8,113 bases of DNA from Clostridiales bacterium UBA4717 (GTDB taxonomy: Bacteria; Bacillota; Clostridia; Oscillospirales; CAG-272): assembly GCA_002404395.1 (NCBI GenBank), contig DHJP01000094.1, positions 1-8,113 of the forward strand, in the 5' to 3' direction. Positions 1 through 5,060 of the stretch are shown in pieces. A program made the translations under genes and the position numbers. Every line of letters begins with the position of its first letter. Within the stretch, counting starts at the first letter, position 1. A model generated the notes under the pieces. It searched no databases. It worked only from the letters and a program-made list of their open reading frames with translations, and was not told the origin of the DNA.

Positions 1-121
1 TTGTCATAAATATCAGAATAAGGAAGGTCAGAAACGCGTTCCTTGCCCTTGTGCGTTTTTTGGTACGCCGAGCGCGCTCGGCAAGCAGATCGCGCTCACC
101 GTTCGGCTTGAATATTTGCAT
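1..121 (-). CDS. carbohydrate ABC transporter permease, N-terminal fragment
   Basis: Partial gene; only the first 40 codons are in the window and the rest lies beyond position 1. The start is the ATG at 121-119, chosen because a GGAG ribosome site (plus-strand CTCC at 129-132) sits 7 nt upstream. The protein begins MQIFKPNGERDLLAERARR, a basic cytoplasmic segment with many Arg and Lys, followed by the start of a hydrophobic helix (AFLTFLILIFMT). This is the usual beginning of a MalG/UgpE-type sugar importer permease, the second of the two membrane subunits. The complete permease just upstream (244-1185) is its expected partner, and the second-permease assignment rests largely on that position. 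Codons 8-18 are built from a perfect 16-bp palindrome (67-82), which is unusual inside a gene. Substrate unknown. Confidence 0.75.
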   Translation of the reverse strand, partial: MQIFKPNGERDLLAERARRTKKRTRARNAFLTFLILIFMT

Positions 122-128
122 AACCCAT

Positions 129-132
129 CTCC
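129..132 (-). promoter_or_regulatory. ribosome binding site for the partial permease
   Basis: GGAG on the minus strand, 7 nt before the ATG at 121. An earlier ATG at 127-125, in another frame, meets a stop after ten codons, so this site decides the start. Confidence 0.7.
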
Positions 133-164
133 AATAAATCACAAATTATATCCGAGGCTTCATA

Positions 165-194
165 CCGCTCCGTGCGCTGAGCTTTTCGGAGCGG
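165..194. repeat. hairpin between the two sugar permease genes
   Basis: Perfect 8-bp inverted repeat, CCGCTCCG at 165-172 and CGGAGCGG at 187-194, with a 14-nt loop. It lies in the 122-nt gap between the two permease genes. No U-run follows on the minus strand, so it is not a normal intrinsic terminator. It could protect or attenuate the message between the genes, or be the stem of the dispersed element described at 194-211. Confidence 0.6.
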
Positions 195-211
195 ACCCGG
201 GATCTCACTCT
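194..211 (-). repeat. GACCCGKGATCTCAC box, copy A
   Basis: The plus strand reads GACCCGGGATCTCACTCT. It matches 1268-1285 at 16 of 18 positions and a split form at 4379-4403. It lies about 33 nt beyond the stop of the upstream permease gene and directly abuts a hairpin (165-194). Function unknown. Confidence 0.5.
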
Positions 212-243
212 TTTCTGAGCCGGACAGCGCGGCGGAAATGCCG

Positions 244-1185
244 TCAACCGTCCTCAATGTCTCTGCCGAGCTTTGCGTCTACCCGCAAAAGCACCGAGAT
301 CAGCGCGACCATGACCACACACATTATCATGGCGGCGGCGGAAAGCTTCTGGTAATCGAGACTGCCGTAGGTGTTGTTCATGAAATGCTGAAGCATATAC
401 AGCTTTTCGTTCGGATAGTCGCCCGTAAGCAGGTAGACCTCGCGGAATACCTTGAACGAGTTGATAAGCGAAAGCAGTCCGACGAAAACTATACTTGACG
501 AAAGATACGGCAGCTTGATCTTGAAAAAGGTACGCAATGCCGAAGCGCCGTCAATGCTTGCCGCGTCTATCATGTCCTTCGGTATCGCGGCAAGCGAAGC
601 CATGAACAGGATCATGTTGTAGCCGACATTCTTCCATAAGTACAAAAGCACGACTATGTAGCGGCTGAAGTCTCCGCGCAGCCAATCCACGGCGGAAACT
701 CCGAAATTCGCAAGGAAAGAATTGAGCGCGCCGTTGTAGTTGAAGATCACTTCAAATATCAGAATGACCGAAGCGGTCGGCACCATCAGCGGGCTTATCA
801 GTATCGTGCGGAAAATGCTCTTTCCGGGTATCTTCCGCATCAGGAGCGTCGCTAAAAGCAAGGGCAGAATTATCGCAAGCGGCAGTGCGATCGCCGAAAA
901 TACCAGCGTGTTCTTCGCCGCAAGCCTGAATACCGAGTTTGAAAGCAGCCTTGCATAGTTTTCAAAGCCCACAAGCTCTCCGCTCACCGTGTTGTCGATG
1001 ACCGAGTACCAGATGACTCTGAAAAACGGCGCGATATAGAAGAACGCCACGCCGATAAGGCTCGGCACTATGAACCAAAAGGTCTGAAACCGCTCCCGTC
1101 GCTCCCGCTTTGAGCTGTGATGCTTCGGCTCCCTTGGCGGTTTCTTCGGTTTTACTGCCGCACGTGCGGCGGATTTTCCGATCAT
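244..1185 (-). CDS. carbohydrate ABC transporter permease (UgpA/LacF/MsmF type)
   Basis: Inner-membrane subunit of an ATP-driven sugar importer, 313 residues, normal for the family. A basic N-terminal tail of about 32 residues (KPKKPPREPKHHSSKRERR) is followed by about six membrane helices, the first starting near FWFIVPSLIGVAFFYIAPFF. The family hallmark, the cytoplasmic EAA loop that docks on the ATPase, is present at about residues 207-226 as DAASIDGASALRTFFKIKLP, with Asp in place of the first Glu. The start is placed at 1185, not the in-frame ATG at 1197, because GGAG (1192-1195) is 6 nt before the inner ATG, whereas the outer ATG is preceded only by a palindrome. The partner permease follows after 122 nt. 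No binding protein or ATPase of this importer is visible; clostridial importers often share a distant MsmK-type ATPase. Substrate cannot be read from the sequence. Confidence 0.93.
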   Translation of the reverse strand: MIGKSAARAAVKPKKPPREPKHHSSKRERRERFQTFWFIVPSLIGVAFFYIAPFFRVIWYSVIDNTVSGELVGFENYARLLSNSVFRLAAKNTLVFSAIALPLAIILPLLLATLLMRKIPGKSIFRTILISPLMVPTASVILIFEVIFNYNGALNSFLANFGVSAVDWLRGDFSRYIVVLLYLWKNVGYNMILFMASLAAIPKDMIDAASIDGASALRTFFKIKLPYLSSSIVFVGLLSLINSFKVFREVYLLTGDYPNEKLYMLQHFMNNTYGSLDYQKLSAAAMIMCVVMVALISVLLRVDAKLGRDIEDG

Positions 1186-1191
1186 TTTGAT

Positions 1192-1195
1192 CTCC
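1192..1195 (-). promoter_or_regulatory. ribosome binding site deciding the permease start
   Basis: GGAG on the minus strand, 6 nt before the ATG at 1185-1183. It is itself codons 1-2 of the longer reading that would start at 1197, which argues for the shorter protein. Confidence 0.7.
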
Positions 1196-1197
1196 AT

Positions 1198-1212
1198 GTC
1201 GGCGTAGCCGAC
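1198..1212. repeat. palindromic repeat GTCGGCGTAGCCGAC, copy 1
   Basis: A 6-bp perfect stem with a 3-nt centre, identical (15 of 15) to 4367-4381. It lies in the 109-nt gap between the exporter permease and the sugar permease. A sister stem with a different centre (TCGGC-AAA-GCCGA) is 25 nt away at 1238-1250. Such small GC-rich palindromes resemble REP-like elements, but no transposase is present. Confidence 0.7.
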
Positions 1213-1237
1213 TCAAAAAATGAACGTGGATTTCGAT

Positions 1238-1250
1238 TCGGCAAAGCCGA
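1238..1250. repeat. palindromic repeat TCGGC-AAA-GCCGA
   Basis: Perfect 5-bp stem with a 3-nt centre, sharing its stem with the GTCGGC/GCCGAC palindromes at 1198-1212 and 4367-4381. Not followed by a U-run on either strand, so not a convincing terminator. Confidence 0.5.
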
Positions 1251-1267
1251 TAAAATTACAGGCACAA

Positions 1268-1285
1268 GACCCGTGATCTCACTTT
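1268..1285 (-). repeat. GACCCGKGATCTCAC box, copy B
   Basis: The plus strand reads GACCCGTGATCTCACTTT, 16 of 18 identical to 194-211. It begins about 9 nt after the stop of the exporter permease gene. It contains the small dyad GTGA-TC-TCAC. Function unknown. Confidence 0.5.
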
Positions 1286-1294
1286 CCTCCGGTC

Positions 1295-3484
1295 TTATTC
1301 GTCGGCGGGACCGTTCGGCGTCGACGACGTTTCAAAGGCGGAATCAAGCCACTCCGGCACCTGCCACTTGTAGAACATATACTGCTCCGTGTACTCTCCC
1401 GTGTCGCTCGTAAGCGTCTTGGCGGTCTCAAGATGAGTCAGCTCGTCGTAATCGTAGCTTACGTATTCCTCGCGGCCCGTATAGGTCACGAGCACCGCGT
1501 ACCGCTTTTCGGGCACCGCGAAGAAAGCAGCGATCCCGTTGTCTACCCACGAGTAATTCGAGTATTGACTTCCGATCACTCCGATAAGCGCGTCCGTCTG
1601 TTCGCGGTCGGTTATATCAAGCGTGCGGTCAAGCTCAAAGTCGTAGATCACTATCCGAGTCACCGCGTCGGCGAAGTCGCGCGCGTAATCGGCGCTCTTT
1701 ATCAGATCCTGCTCACAGAGGTATTCAAACAGCTCGCCCGACTTCAGGTTTATCGGGAAGCTGTAGCTTCCGCTGTAGCTGCCGTCGCCCGAAAGATTCA
1801 CGCCTCCGACGATCGGGGTGTTGAAGTAGGCGTACGACACCTTTGCCGCGTCTGCGCGGATCGCCGACAGCGCCGACGCGTTCGAGTAGGGCGCGCCTTC
1901 GCCGTAATCGTTGAAGCCGGAGATCCTGCCGTCGCCGAGCGTTGTGACGGCAACTCCGTCCTCAATGCGGTTGAACGGGAAGCTGATCCTGAATAACCGC
2001 TTTGAAGTATTGTTTGCGTACGCGGTATACTGACGTCTGAACTCCTCGCTGTCCGCGATGATCTCAAGCTGTCTGTCAAGCGCATATTTGTCGCTTACAT
2101 ATATACTGCGCGCATATCGGAACCCGAATTTATCCTTGAATACCAGCTCAAGCGCACCGCCCGAGCGCGGCATTGAGAGCGAGTAGGTATCCGTATCGAT
2201 CAGCACATTGCGCCAGGTGCGCGCCTGAGGCACGAAATCTGTCTGACTTTCAGACGCAAGATCGGCGGCATCATAGATCTGACGCAGCGCGCTGATGTTT
2301 GACTTTTCGTTGAAAACAAACCCGCGCTCATCGCCGCCGAAGCGGGCTTCGATCGACTTCACGCTTCCCGTTTCGGGCAGTCGGCTCGCGACTCCGAAAA
2401 GATCAAAGCGCGGCACGCTTATGAGCGCAAGCAGACAGACGGCGAATATCGCCATGCCGCGCACGCCTTTGAACATCGCACGCCCGGTCTTGTTGATTAT
2501 CGCGTTCGCGATCATCCACGAAAGCACCGTGCCCGAGACCGCGCCGAAATAGAACCAGCCGCCGATCTCGTAGAAAAGGATCGCCGCATACAGCGCCGCG
2601 GTCAGCATCACCGCATATTTTACGAACTGCGCAAAGCCGCCGAAAACGATCGGATTGCCCGAGCGTTCGCTCAGGCGGAAGTGATAGAGCACGACCGAGA
2701 TGATGACGCATACGAGTGAAAAGGCAAACGCGCCGATCACTTTGCCCGTGCCGAGCACCTCGCCGCTGCCGACAAAGAATATCGGGCTGAGCCATTTTAT
2801 CTTATCATATGTAAGGTAATAATCTACCCAGAAATTGGTTACGAACTCATAATTATAAAGGATCCATGCAAGGTAAAGCAAAGGAAGTATCGCCATCGCG
2901 AACAGCGTCAGCAGAAACTGCACCGGCGCAAGTCCCGTGGTCATACCGACAAGCACGGTCGAAGAATATATTACAATGAAGTAAACTGCCGCCGACAGCG
3001 CGATCCGCACAAGCATCGCCGCAAGCTTTGCCTCAAAGAAGCCGTTCGCCGCGAGAATACCGAAAGCGATCAGCAGATTTGCGACGACCGCGGCGGCGAA
3101 GATAAAGATACCGCCGAAGTAGTGCATGAAGAATAATTTTGTGCGCCTGATCGGCAGACTGTGGTAAAAATTCACGCTCACGCGCGAATTGAGGTAGGAA
3201 AACATCAATATCGCGCAAAAGAGCGCGACGATCCCCGCGATCACGGTATAAACCGTCGGCGCTTCACTCAAAAGCTCCGCGATATCCTTGATCGGGTCAA
3301 ACTTCGGAAGCTCCTGCTCAAGCCGGCTCTTAAGCTTTGTCGCATACATCATGAGCGGCACCGAGCCGGTGAAGAAAAATACGAAGAAATATAATATCAG
3401 CTGAGTCCAACGGTCACGAAGGAGCTTGCCGAAAAACGCGGCGGAAATATGCTTATTTGCCGATTCCGAGCCCTGTTGCGTCAT
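1295..3484 (-). CDS. ABC-2 type transporter permease with large C-terminal domain (YtrC/YtrD/DUF6449-like)
   Basis: Membrane subunit of an ABC exporter, 729 residues, partner of the ATPase just upstream. About nine to ten hydrophobic helices fill residues 28-357. Between the second and third is the motif FYHSLPIRRTKLF (about 106-118), typical of YtrC/YtrD-like ABC-2 permeases. From about residue 358 to the end is a roughly 370-residue region without membrane segments, rich in Asp, Tyr and Ser, containing stretches such as NISALRQIYDAADL and FRYARSIYVSD. From memory this layout resembles the DUF6449 permeases of Bacilli and Clostridia. Which side of the membrane this region faces is unclear. 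The start at 3484 is chosen over the in-frame ATG at 3523 because AGGAG (3492-3496) lies 7 nt upstream; the gene still overlaps the ATPase gene by 32 nt, which suggests coupled translation. The exported substrate is unknown; Ytr-like systems respond to cell-wall antibiotics. Confidence 0.85.
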   Translation of the reverse strand: MTQQGSESANKHISAAFFGKLLRDRWTQLILYFFVFFFTGSVPLMMYATKLKSRLEQELPKFDPIKDIAELLSEAPTVYTVIAGIVALFCAILMFSYLNSRVSVNFYHSLPIRRTKLFFMHYFGGIFIFAAAVVANLLIAFGILAANGFFEAKLAAMLVRIALSAAVYFIVIYSSTVLVGMTTGLAPVQFLLTLFAMAILPLLYLAWILYNYEFVTNFWVDYYLTYDKIKWLSPIFFVGSGEVLGTGKVIGAFAFSLVCVIISVVLYHFRLSERSGNPIVFGGFAQFVKYAVMLTAALYAAILFYEIGGWFYFGAVSGTVLSWMIANAIINKTGRAMFKGVRGMAIFAVCLLALISVPRFDLFGVASRLPETGSVKSIEARFGGDERGFVFNEKSNISALRQIYDAADLASESQTDFVPQARTWRNVLIDTDTYSLSMPRSGGALELVFKDKFGFRYARSIYVSDKYALDRQLEIIADSEEFRRQYTAYANNTSKRLFRISFPFNRIEDGVAVTTLGDGRISGFNDYGEGAPYSNASALSAIRADAAKVSYAYFNTPIVGGVNLSGDGSYSGSYSFPINLKSGELFEYLCEQDLIKSADYARDFADAVTRIVIYDFELDRTLDITDREQTDALIGVIGSQYSNYSWVDNGIAAFFAVPEKRYAVLVTYTGREEYVSYDYDELTHLETAKTLTSDTGEYTEQYMFYKWQVPEWLDSAFETSSTPNGPADE

Positions 3485-4352
3485 AGCCTTTCTCCTCCAT
3501 TTCACAAATAAAGATCTCATCAAGCGTCAGCGGAAGCAGCTCAACGTAGACCGGAGCACAGCGTCCGACCCGTGCCCTGATGGATTCCTCGCTCCCGCGC
3601 ACCACCATCGTAACAAGTCTGCCGCGCCTTTCAACGCTTACCGCGTCAAGCCCCTCGGGCAGAACCGAGTCGTCCTCAAAGACCGCCTGAAGCTTGTGCA
3701 GTCCGAGCTTCACGTCGTCAAGCTCCGCGTTGACGATCAGCTTGCCGCGGTGCAAAAGCGCAATGCGGTCTGCAAATTCGTCAAGCTCGGAAAGATTGTG
3801 CGACGCGATGACCGTCGTAATGTCGCCCGCGGCGACCTCGTCGGCGATTATCGCCTTGACCAGCTTGCGCATGACCGGGTCAAGCCCGTCAAAGGTCTCG
3901 TCGCAGAGCAGGTAGCGCGGATTCGCCGCCAGCGCGAGCATCACCGCCGTCTGCTTCTGCATTCCCTTTGAAAAGGTGCCGATCTTCTTTTTGGTATCAA
4001 GCCCGAAGGCGTCGCGCAATTTTTTATATTTTTCTTCCGAAAAATTCTTCCATATACATTTATATAACGCTTTGATATCTTCGGCGGTGGAATGAGGCTT
4101 GAAGAAGCTCTCGTCCGACAGATACAATATCTGCGCCTTGACCGCCTCGTTTTCCCAGACCTGCTCGCCGTCATATACCACCTCGCCGATGTTCGGCGCG
4201 TAAACTCCGCACATTATGCGAAGCAGTGTGGATTTTCCGGAACCGTTCGAGCCGATAAGCCCGTAGATCGAGCCGTCGGGCACGCAGGTGCTCACGTTAT
4301 CGACGGACACAAACCCGTCAAAGCTTTTGGTAACGCTGTTCACGTTTATCAT
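3453..4352 (-). CDS. ABC transporter ATP-binding protein (YtrB-like)
   Basis: Cytoplasmic ATPase that powers the neighbouring ABC-2 permease, 299 residues, normal for the YtrB/BcrA-like group. Visible motifs: Walker A GSNGSGKS at residues 34-41, signature FSKGMQ at 127-132, Walker B LLCDE ending at Glu152, D-loop near GLD (156-158) and switch His185 in ASHNL. The Q-loop position reads ILYLSDE, without the usual Gln; this reads as a feature of the subfamily rather than damage. A C-terminal region of about 90 residues follows the ATPase core. The start ATG is 1 nt after the GntR stop (TGA-C-ATG) and has no good ribosome site, so translation is probably coupled to the regulator gene. The MINVNSVTKSF opening fits the family, which supports this start. 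Confidence 0.93.
   Translation of the reverse strand: MINVNSVTKSFDGFVSVDNVSTCVPDGSIYGLIGSNGSGKSTLLRIMCGVYAPNIGEVVYDGEQVWENEAVKAQILYLSDESFFKPHSTAEDIKALYKCIWKNFSEEKYKKLRDAFGLDTKKKIGTFSKGMQKQTAVMLALAANPRYLLCDETFDGLDPVMRKLVKAIIADEVAAGDITTVIASHNLSELDEFADRIALLHRGKLIVNAELDDVKLGLHKLQAVFEDDSVLPEGLDAVSVERRGRLVTMVVRGSEESIRARVGRCAPVYVELLPLTLDEIFICEMEEKGYDATGLGIGK
3492..3498 (-). promoter_or_regulatory. ribosome binding site for the ABC-2 permease
   Basis: GGAGGAG on the minus strand inside the last codons of the ATPase gene, 7 nt before the ATG at 3484. No comparable site precedes the ATG at 3523, so it decides the start. Confidence 0.8.
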
Positions 4353-4353
4353 G

Positions 4354-4782
4354 TCAAAATTCAGTTGTCGGCGTAGCCGACCCGGATCTGTTCGCGCTCA
4401 CATTCTGAAGCGGAGTGTCATAAGCTTCGCGTATAACCGACCAAAGCTCGTCGAAACCGATTCCCAAACGCCTTGCTTCGCCGGCGTTCTGCCTGAACCT
4501 GCCCATAAGCGAGGCGCGCTCAAGCTCCGACAGCGTTTCGGTATTGCTCGCCACAAAGCTCCCGCGACCCGGAAGCGAATAGACGACGCCGGCGGATTCA
4601 AGCAGGTTGTATGCCTTCTGAATGGTGTTCGGGTTAATGGCAAGCTCGCCGGCAAGCTTACGTACCGCAGGCAACTGCTCGTCCGGCAGCATAAGCCCGT
4701 CGGTGATAAGCCGCTTGATATTTTCGACAAGCTGTTCGTATATCGGTGTGCGCGAGCGCAGATCCACCGTTATCATACTCAC
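4354..4782 (-). CDS. GntR-family transcriptional regulator, YtrA subfamily
   Basis: Probable repressor of its own operon, 142 residues. The start is taken as GTG at 4782-4780, because AAGGAG (4791-4796) lies 8 nt before it. The ATG at 4800 overlaps that site and the ATG at 4776 is 14 nt from it; all three share one frame. The N-terminal winged helix-turn-helix spans about residues 10-78, with the family signatures SRTPIYEQLVENIKRLI, LPAVRKLAGELAINPNTIQ and GRGSFV. A short helical tail (about 79-120), with no room for a ligand-binding FadR or UTRA domain, is the YtrA hallmark. The last residues (RSGSATPTTEF) come from a repeat element at 4367-4403 and look unlike the family's usual end. First gene of a three-gene unit with an ABC ATPase and an ABC-2 permease; an inverted repeat at 4818-4838 is the likely binding site. 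Inducing signal unknown. Confidence 0.92.
   Translation of the reverse strand: MSMITVDLRSRTPIYEQLVENIKRLITDGLMLPDEQLPAVRKLAGELAINPNTIQKAYNLLESAGVVYSLPGRGSFVASNTETLSELERASLMGRFRQNAGEARRLGIGFDELWSVIREAYDTPLQNVSANRSGSATPTTEF
4367..4381. repeat. palindromic repeat GTCGGCGTAGCCGAC, copy 2
   Basis: Identical to 1198-1212 over 15 bp, and 16 bp with the preceding T. Unlike copy 1 it is inside a gene: it encodes part of the last dozen residues of the GntR regulator. It runs directly into a split version of the GACCCG-GATC-CTCAC box (4379-4401). Confidence 0.7.
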
Positions 4783-4790
4783 GGCAATTG

Positions 4791-4796
4791 CTCCTT
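4791..4796 (-). promoter_or_regulatory. ribosome binding site for the GntR regulator
   Basis: AAGGAG on the minus strand, 8 nt before the GTG at 4782. It overlaps codons 2-3 of a reading that would start at ATG 4800, so GTG is the favoured start. Confidence 0.7.
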
Positions 4797-4817
4797 TCAT
4801 GCTTGGGTTGTGTCATG

Positions 4818-4838
4818 TGTACTATTTGTATTAGTACA
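4818..4838. promoter_or_regulatory. probable operator of the YtrA-type regulator
   Basis: Perfect inverted repeat TGTACTA (4818-4824) and TAGTACA (4832-4838) separated by 7 nt. It covers the predicted transcription start (about 4837) of the minus-strand promoter at 4844-4872. GntR regulators bind dyads of the GTnnAC/GTAC kind. The position would block transcription initiation, as expected for autorepression. It lies about 145 bp from the trkA promoter, so it should not control that gene directly. Confidence 0.75.
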
Positions 4839-4843
4839 GTTGT

Positions 4844-4872
4844 ATGATAACATCTTTTTACTATTTTGTCAA
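4844..4872 (-). promoter_or_regulatory. sigma-A promoter of the GntR-ABC operon
   Basis: On the minus strand, TTGACA (4867-4872, full consensus) and TATCAT (4844-4849) are separated by exactly 17 nt. Predicted start near 4837, giving a leader of about 55 nt before the GTG at 4782. Confidence 0.88.
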
Positions 4873-4896
4873 TAGGAAGCGATAAAACACTCACAT

Positions 4897-4916
4897 ATTT
4901 TTTAAAAAATTTTTAA
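4897..4916. other. A/T-tract block in the divergent intergenic region
   Basis: A perfect 14-bp palindrome ATTTTTTAAAAAAT (4897-4910), continued by T and A runs. It is the most AT-rich part of the 278-bp region between the divergent regulator and trkA genes. It is about 65 bp upstream of the trkA -35 and about 25 bp behind the other -35. It may bend DNA or bind a nucleoid protein; no specific factor can be named. Confidence 0.4.
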
Positions 4917-4982
4917 GTATCGGTAAAAGCGGCGAAGCGAGGACTTTTTTTGCAATATCTCCCGCAACTCTGCCCCATGTAC

Positions 4983-5011
4983 TTGAAAAATTCTCAAAAA
5001 TGGTATATACT
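4983..5011 (+). promoter_or_regulatory. sigma-A promoter of the trkA-trkH operon
   Basis: TTGAAA (4983-4988) and TATACT (5006-5011) separated by exactly 17 nt. Predicted start near 5018, leaving a leader of only about 43 nt before the trkA ATG. That is too short for a c-di-AMP or other known large riboswitch. Confidence 0.85.
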
Positions 5012-5021
5012 TATAAGGTAA

Positions 5022-5039
5022 GCCCGCAAAACGGCGGGC
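5022..5039 (+). other. short hairpin in the trkA leader
   Basis: GCCCGC (5022-5027) pairs with GCGGGC (5034-5039) around a 6-nt loop. It sits near the 5' end of the predicted message and 11 nt before the GAGG ribosome site (5051-5054). It could stabilise the message end; there is no U-run, so it is not a terminator. Confidence 0.45.
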
Positions 5040-5060
5040 GGTTGAAAAATGAGGTAAATT

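Noticed and set aside
145..150. TATAAT on the minus strand as a separate promoter for the second sugar permease
   Set aside because: No -35-like hexamer lies 16-18 nt upstream and there is no extended -10 TG; the predicted leader would be only about 17 nt.
1238..1250. Terminator between the exporter permease and the sugar permease
   Set aside because: The stem is only 5 bp and is not followed by a U-run on the minus strand; the T-run at 1215-1220 is over 15 nt away and precedes another palindrome.
4288..4875. Plus-strand reading frame of 195 codons opposite the GntR gene
   Set aside because: It is antisense to two clear genes and crosses the operator and promoter; its product has no recognisable domain.
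4922..4954. Hairpin plus T-run (AAAAG to CTTTTTTT) as a terminator
   Set aside because: Only a 5-bp AT-rich stem around a 14-nt loop, located between divergent promoters where no transcript needs to end.
5018..5060. c-di-AMP (ydaO-type) or other riboswitch ahead of trkA
   Set aside because: The predicted leader is about 43 nt and contains only a 6-bp hairpin, far too short for that class.
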